From DASQDT01 sp036380435 (lineage in GTDB: Bacteria > Acidobacteriota > Blastocatellia > Pyrinomonadales > Pyrinomonadaceae), in the NCBI GenBank assembly GCA_036380435.1, contig DASVES010000164.1:1-9408 (forward strand): a stretch of DNA of 9,408 nt, read 5' to 3'. The notes beneath the pieces are model-generated. The model was not told the DNA's origin and made no database searches. It saw nothing but the letters and a program-made list of their open reading frames with translations. This document shows, in pieces, positions 7,428 through 9,408 of this stretch (its first letter is position 1; each line of letters opens with the position of its first letter). A program made the position numbers and the translations under genes.

Positions 7428-9408
7428 TCAGTCGGCCATCGTCGGCGTACCCTGCGTGGGCGTGTCGGTCGTCCAGACGGGCGGGTGCTCGGCGCCGCTG
7501 CCTTCGCCGGCGCTCGTGGGGCACGCCTCTTCGAGGGCGAGCGCGATGACCTCGTCAATCGTCTCGACGAGCTGGACGCGCAACTCGGAGCGCACCTCCT
7601 CGGGCACCTCCAACAAGTCCTTCTCGTTGTCCTTCGGGATGAGCACGCTCGTGATGCCGAAGCGGTGCGCGGCCAGCAACTTCTCCTTGATGCCGCCGAC
7701 GGGCAGCACCTTGCCGCGCAGGGTGATCTCGCCGGTCATCGTCACGTCGTTGCGGACGGGGACGCGCATCAGCGCCGAGGCCATCGCCGTGGCGATGGTC
7801 ACGCCCGCCGACGGGCCGTCCTTCGGGATCGCGCCCTCGGGGATGTGGATGTGGAGGTCGCGCTTGCGGATGAAATCGAGGTTGACGCCCAGACGCTCGG
7901 CGCGCGCCTTGATGCAGGTGAGCGCGGCCTGCGCCGACTCCTGCATCACCTCGCCGAGCTTGCCGGTGAGTCTGACGCCGCCGCGGCCGTTTGTCAGCGT
8001 CGCCTCGATCTGGAGGACTTCGCCGCCGACCTCCGTCCACGCCAGCCCCACGGCCAGACCGATCTCGCTGGTGGCGTGCGCCGTGAGTTGCCGGAACTTG
8101 ATGGGGCCGAGCATTTCGCGCACGCGCTCGGCCGTCAACACCTCGCGGAACTCCGCGCCGTGGCTCTCGCCGACGAGCTTGCGGGCCGTCTTCCGCATGC
8201 ACGAGCCGACCTCGCGTTCGAGGTTGCGCACCCCGGCCTCGCGCGTGTAGTGGCGGATGATTTCGAGGATGCCCTCGTCGGTGAAGTCTACCTGCTCGGG
8301 CTTGATGCCGCTCCCCTCGGCCTGCTTGACGACGAGGTGGCGCTTGGCGATCTGCAACTTCTCGCGCTCGGTGTAGCCCGACAGGCGGATAATTTCCAGA
8401 CGGTCTTGCAGCGCGGGCGGGATCGTGTGCAGCACGTTGGCCGTGGCGATGAAGAAGACCTTCGAGAGGTCGTACTCCACGTCGAGGTAGTGATCCTGAA
8501 ACGTGTTGTTCTGTTCTGGGTCGAGGACTTCCAAGAGGGCGGCCGACGGGTCGCCGCGGAAGTCTGCGCCGAGCTTGTCCACTTCGTCGAGGAGGATGAG
8601 CGGGTTGACGGTGCCGGCCTTCTTCATCATCTGGATGATCTGGCCGGGGAGCGCCCCGATGTAAGTGCGCCGGTGCCCGCGCACCTCGGCTTCGTCGCGC
8701 ACGCCGCCCAGAGAGAGACGCACGAACTTGCGTCCCGTGGCGCGGGCGATGGACTTGCCCAGAGAAGTCTTGCCGACGCCCGGCGGGCCGACGAAGCAGA
8801 GGATCGAGCCTTTGGGATTTTTGACGAGCTGACGCACCGCGAGATATTCGAGGATGCGCTCCTTGACCTTCTCAAGACCGAAGTGGTCTTCGTTTAAGAT
8901 GTCTTCGGCGCGCGACAGGTCTTTGAGGTCTTTCGTCTTCTGCTTCCAGGGCACGCTCAGGAGCCAGTCGATGTAGGTGCGCGAGACCGTGCCCTCGGCC
9001 GACATCGGCGGCATGGCTTCGAGGCGGTGGAGTTCCTGGAGGGCTTTCTCCTTCGCCTCCTCGGTCATGCCGGCCTCGTCGATGCGCTTGCGGAGGTCTT
9101 CGAGTTCGGCCTTCTCGTCCTTGCGGCCAAGCTCCTTGTGGATGGCCTTGATCTGCTCGTTGAGGTAGTACTCTTTCTGCGCGCGCTCCATCTGCCGCTT
9201 GACGCGGGCCTGAATGGTGCGGTCGAGCTGCCGCTTATCCACCTCGACTTCGAGCAGCTCGACGAGACGCTGAAGGCGGCCCGTCGTGGAGAAGATTTCC
9301 AGAAGACCCTGCTTGTCCTCGACGGAGATTTTGATCTGGGAAGCCAAGGCGTCGGCGAGGTGCGAGGAATCCTGATTGCGGAGCGCGGTCTGGAGCGCGT
9401 CCGTTTGC
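7428..9408 (-). CDS. lon: ATP-dependent protease Lon (5' end outside window)
   Basis: Lon degrades misfolded and regulatory proteins as a cytosolic hexamer. About 659 residues are visible. The frame stays open to 9407, so the N-terminal substrate-binding part is partly outside. A TTG at 9345-9347 lies inside the domain and is not the real start. Visible parts are the coiled-coil linker (KRQMERAQKEYYLNEQIKAI), the pre-AAA segment YIDWLLSVPW, Walker A GPPGVGKT (8766-8789), Walker B ILLDEVDK (8574-8597), and the Ser-Lys protease domain. The nucleophile Ser is in KDGPSAG (Ser codon 7809-7811) and the catalytic Lys in GGIKEK (second Lys, codon 7680-7682). After the conserved end the protein carries a tail of about 30 residues rich in Thr, Pro, Gly and Glu with no known motif. 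A strong terminator follows. Confidence 0.97.
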   Translation of the reverse strand, partial: QTDALQTALRNQDSSHLADALASQIKISVEDKQGLLEIFSTTGRLQRLVELLEVEVDKRQLDRTIQARVKRQMERAQKEYYLNEQIKAIHKELGRKDEKAELEDLRKRIDEAGMTEEAKEKALQELHRLEAMPPMSAEGTVSRTYIDWLLSVPWKQKTKDLKDLSRAEDILNEDHFGLEKVKERILEYLAVRQLVKNPKGSILCFVGPPGVGKTSLGKSIARATGRKFVRLSLGGVRDEAEVRGHRRTYIGALPGQIIQMMKKAGTVNPLILLDEVDKLGADFRGDPSAALLEVLDPEQNNTFQDHYLDVEYDLSKVFFIATANVLHTIPPALQDRLEIIRLSGYTEREKLQIAKRHLVVKQAEGSGIKPEQVDFTDEGILEIIRHYTREAGVRNLEREVGSCMRKTARKLVGESHGAEFREVLTAERVREMLGPIKFRQLTAHATSEIGLAVGLAWTEVGGEVLQIEATLTNGRGGVRLTGKLGEVMQESAQAALTCIKARAERLGVNLDFIRKRDLHIHIPEGAIPKDGPSAGVTIATAMASALMRVPVRNDVTMTGEITLRGKVLPVGGIKEKLLAAHRFGITSVLIPKDNEKDLLEVPEEVRSELRVQLVETIDEVIALALEEACPTSAGEGSGAEHPPVWTTDTPTQGTPTMAD

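Noticed and set aside
7350..8897. Long plus-strand open frame of 515 codons, and another of 442 codons at 3244-4572
   Set aside because: They are antisense shadows of lon and glgA, which show complete family motifs. GC-rich codon bias opens the opposite strand. Their translations are Arg/Ala/Val/Asp-rich low-complexity with no motif.

Overview
The window is GC-rich bacterial chromosome (G+C-rich third codon positions). It carries seven ordinary housekeeping genes, all on the minus strand. In order of transcription from the right edge they are lon (5' part outside the window), engB/ysxC, rho, glgA, a thioredoxin gene, a YkgJ-type CxxCxxCC protein gene and purA. They are followed by a short disturbed segment and an intact tRNA-Lys(TTT) gene. 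The set does not fix the taxon. A high-GC genome with Rho, bacterial-type GlgA and dispersed heptad-based palindromes would fit Acidobacteriota (Blastocatellia-like), but this is a weak inference without database comparison.

Region 1-707: an intact tRNA-Lys(TTT) has a good sigma70-type promoter. A second promoter-like signal points the other way and overlaps it at the -35 boxes. Between the tRNA and purA lie two gene starts that run head-on into each other near position 393, neither with a recognisable 3' half. One is a Cys-rich zinc-ribbon/HNH-like fragment on the plus strand. The other is an unknown fragment on the minus strand with a strong Shine-Dalgarno. A truncated second tRNA-Lys(TTT), missing its 5' part, directly abuts the purA stop codon. 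This looks like a recombination or decayed-insertion scar in an otherwise conserved neighbourhood.

Region 708-4757: purA, the YkgJ-family gene, a thioredoxin with a WCAPC active site, and glycogen synthase glgA. Two related palindromic elements of about 77 nt, built from GTGATRA heptads, sit 6-7 nt after the stop codons of the YkgJ gene and rho. The first fills the whole gap up to the purA start codon.

Region 4758-9408: rho with a 390-nt GC-rich leader containing strong hairpins, engB, then the 3' two-thirds or more of lon, closed by a very strong intrinsic terminator. lon next to ysxC/engB is a known conserved pairing (for example in Bacillus subtilis), but here the terminator separates them.

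The genes do not form one pathway. They cover protein quality control (Lon), ribosome assembly (EngB), transcription termination (Rho), glycogen synthesis (GlgA), redox balance (thioredoxin) and AMP synthesis (PurA). No convincing new multi-gene system is visible. The points most worth following are the heptad palindromes, especially the one abutting purA, and the tRNA-bounded scar.
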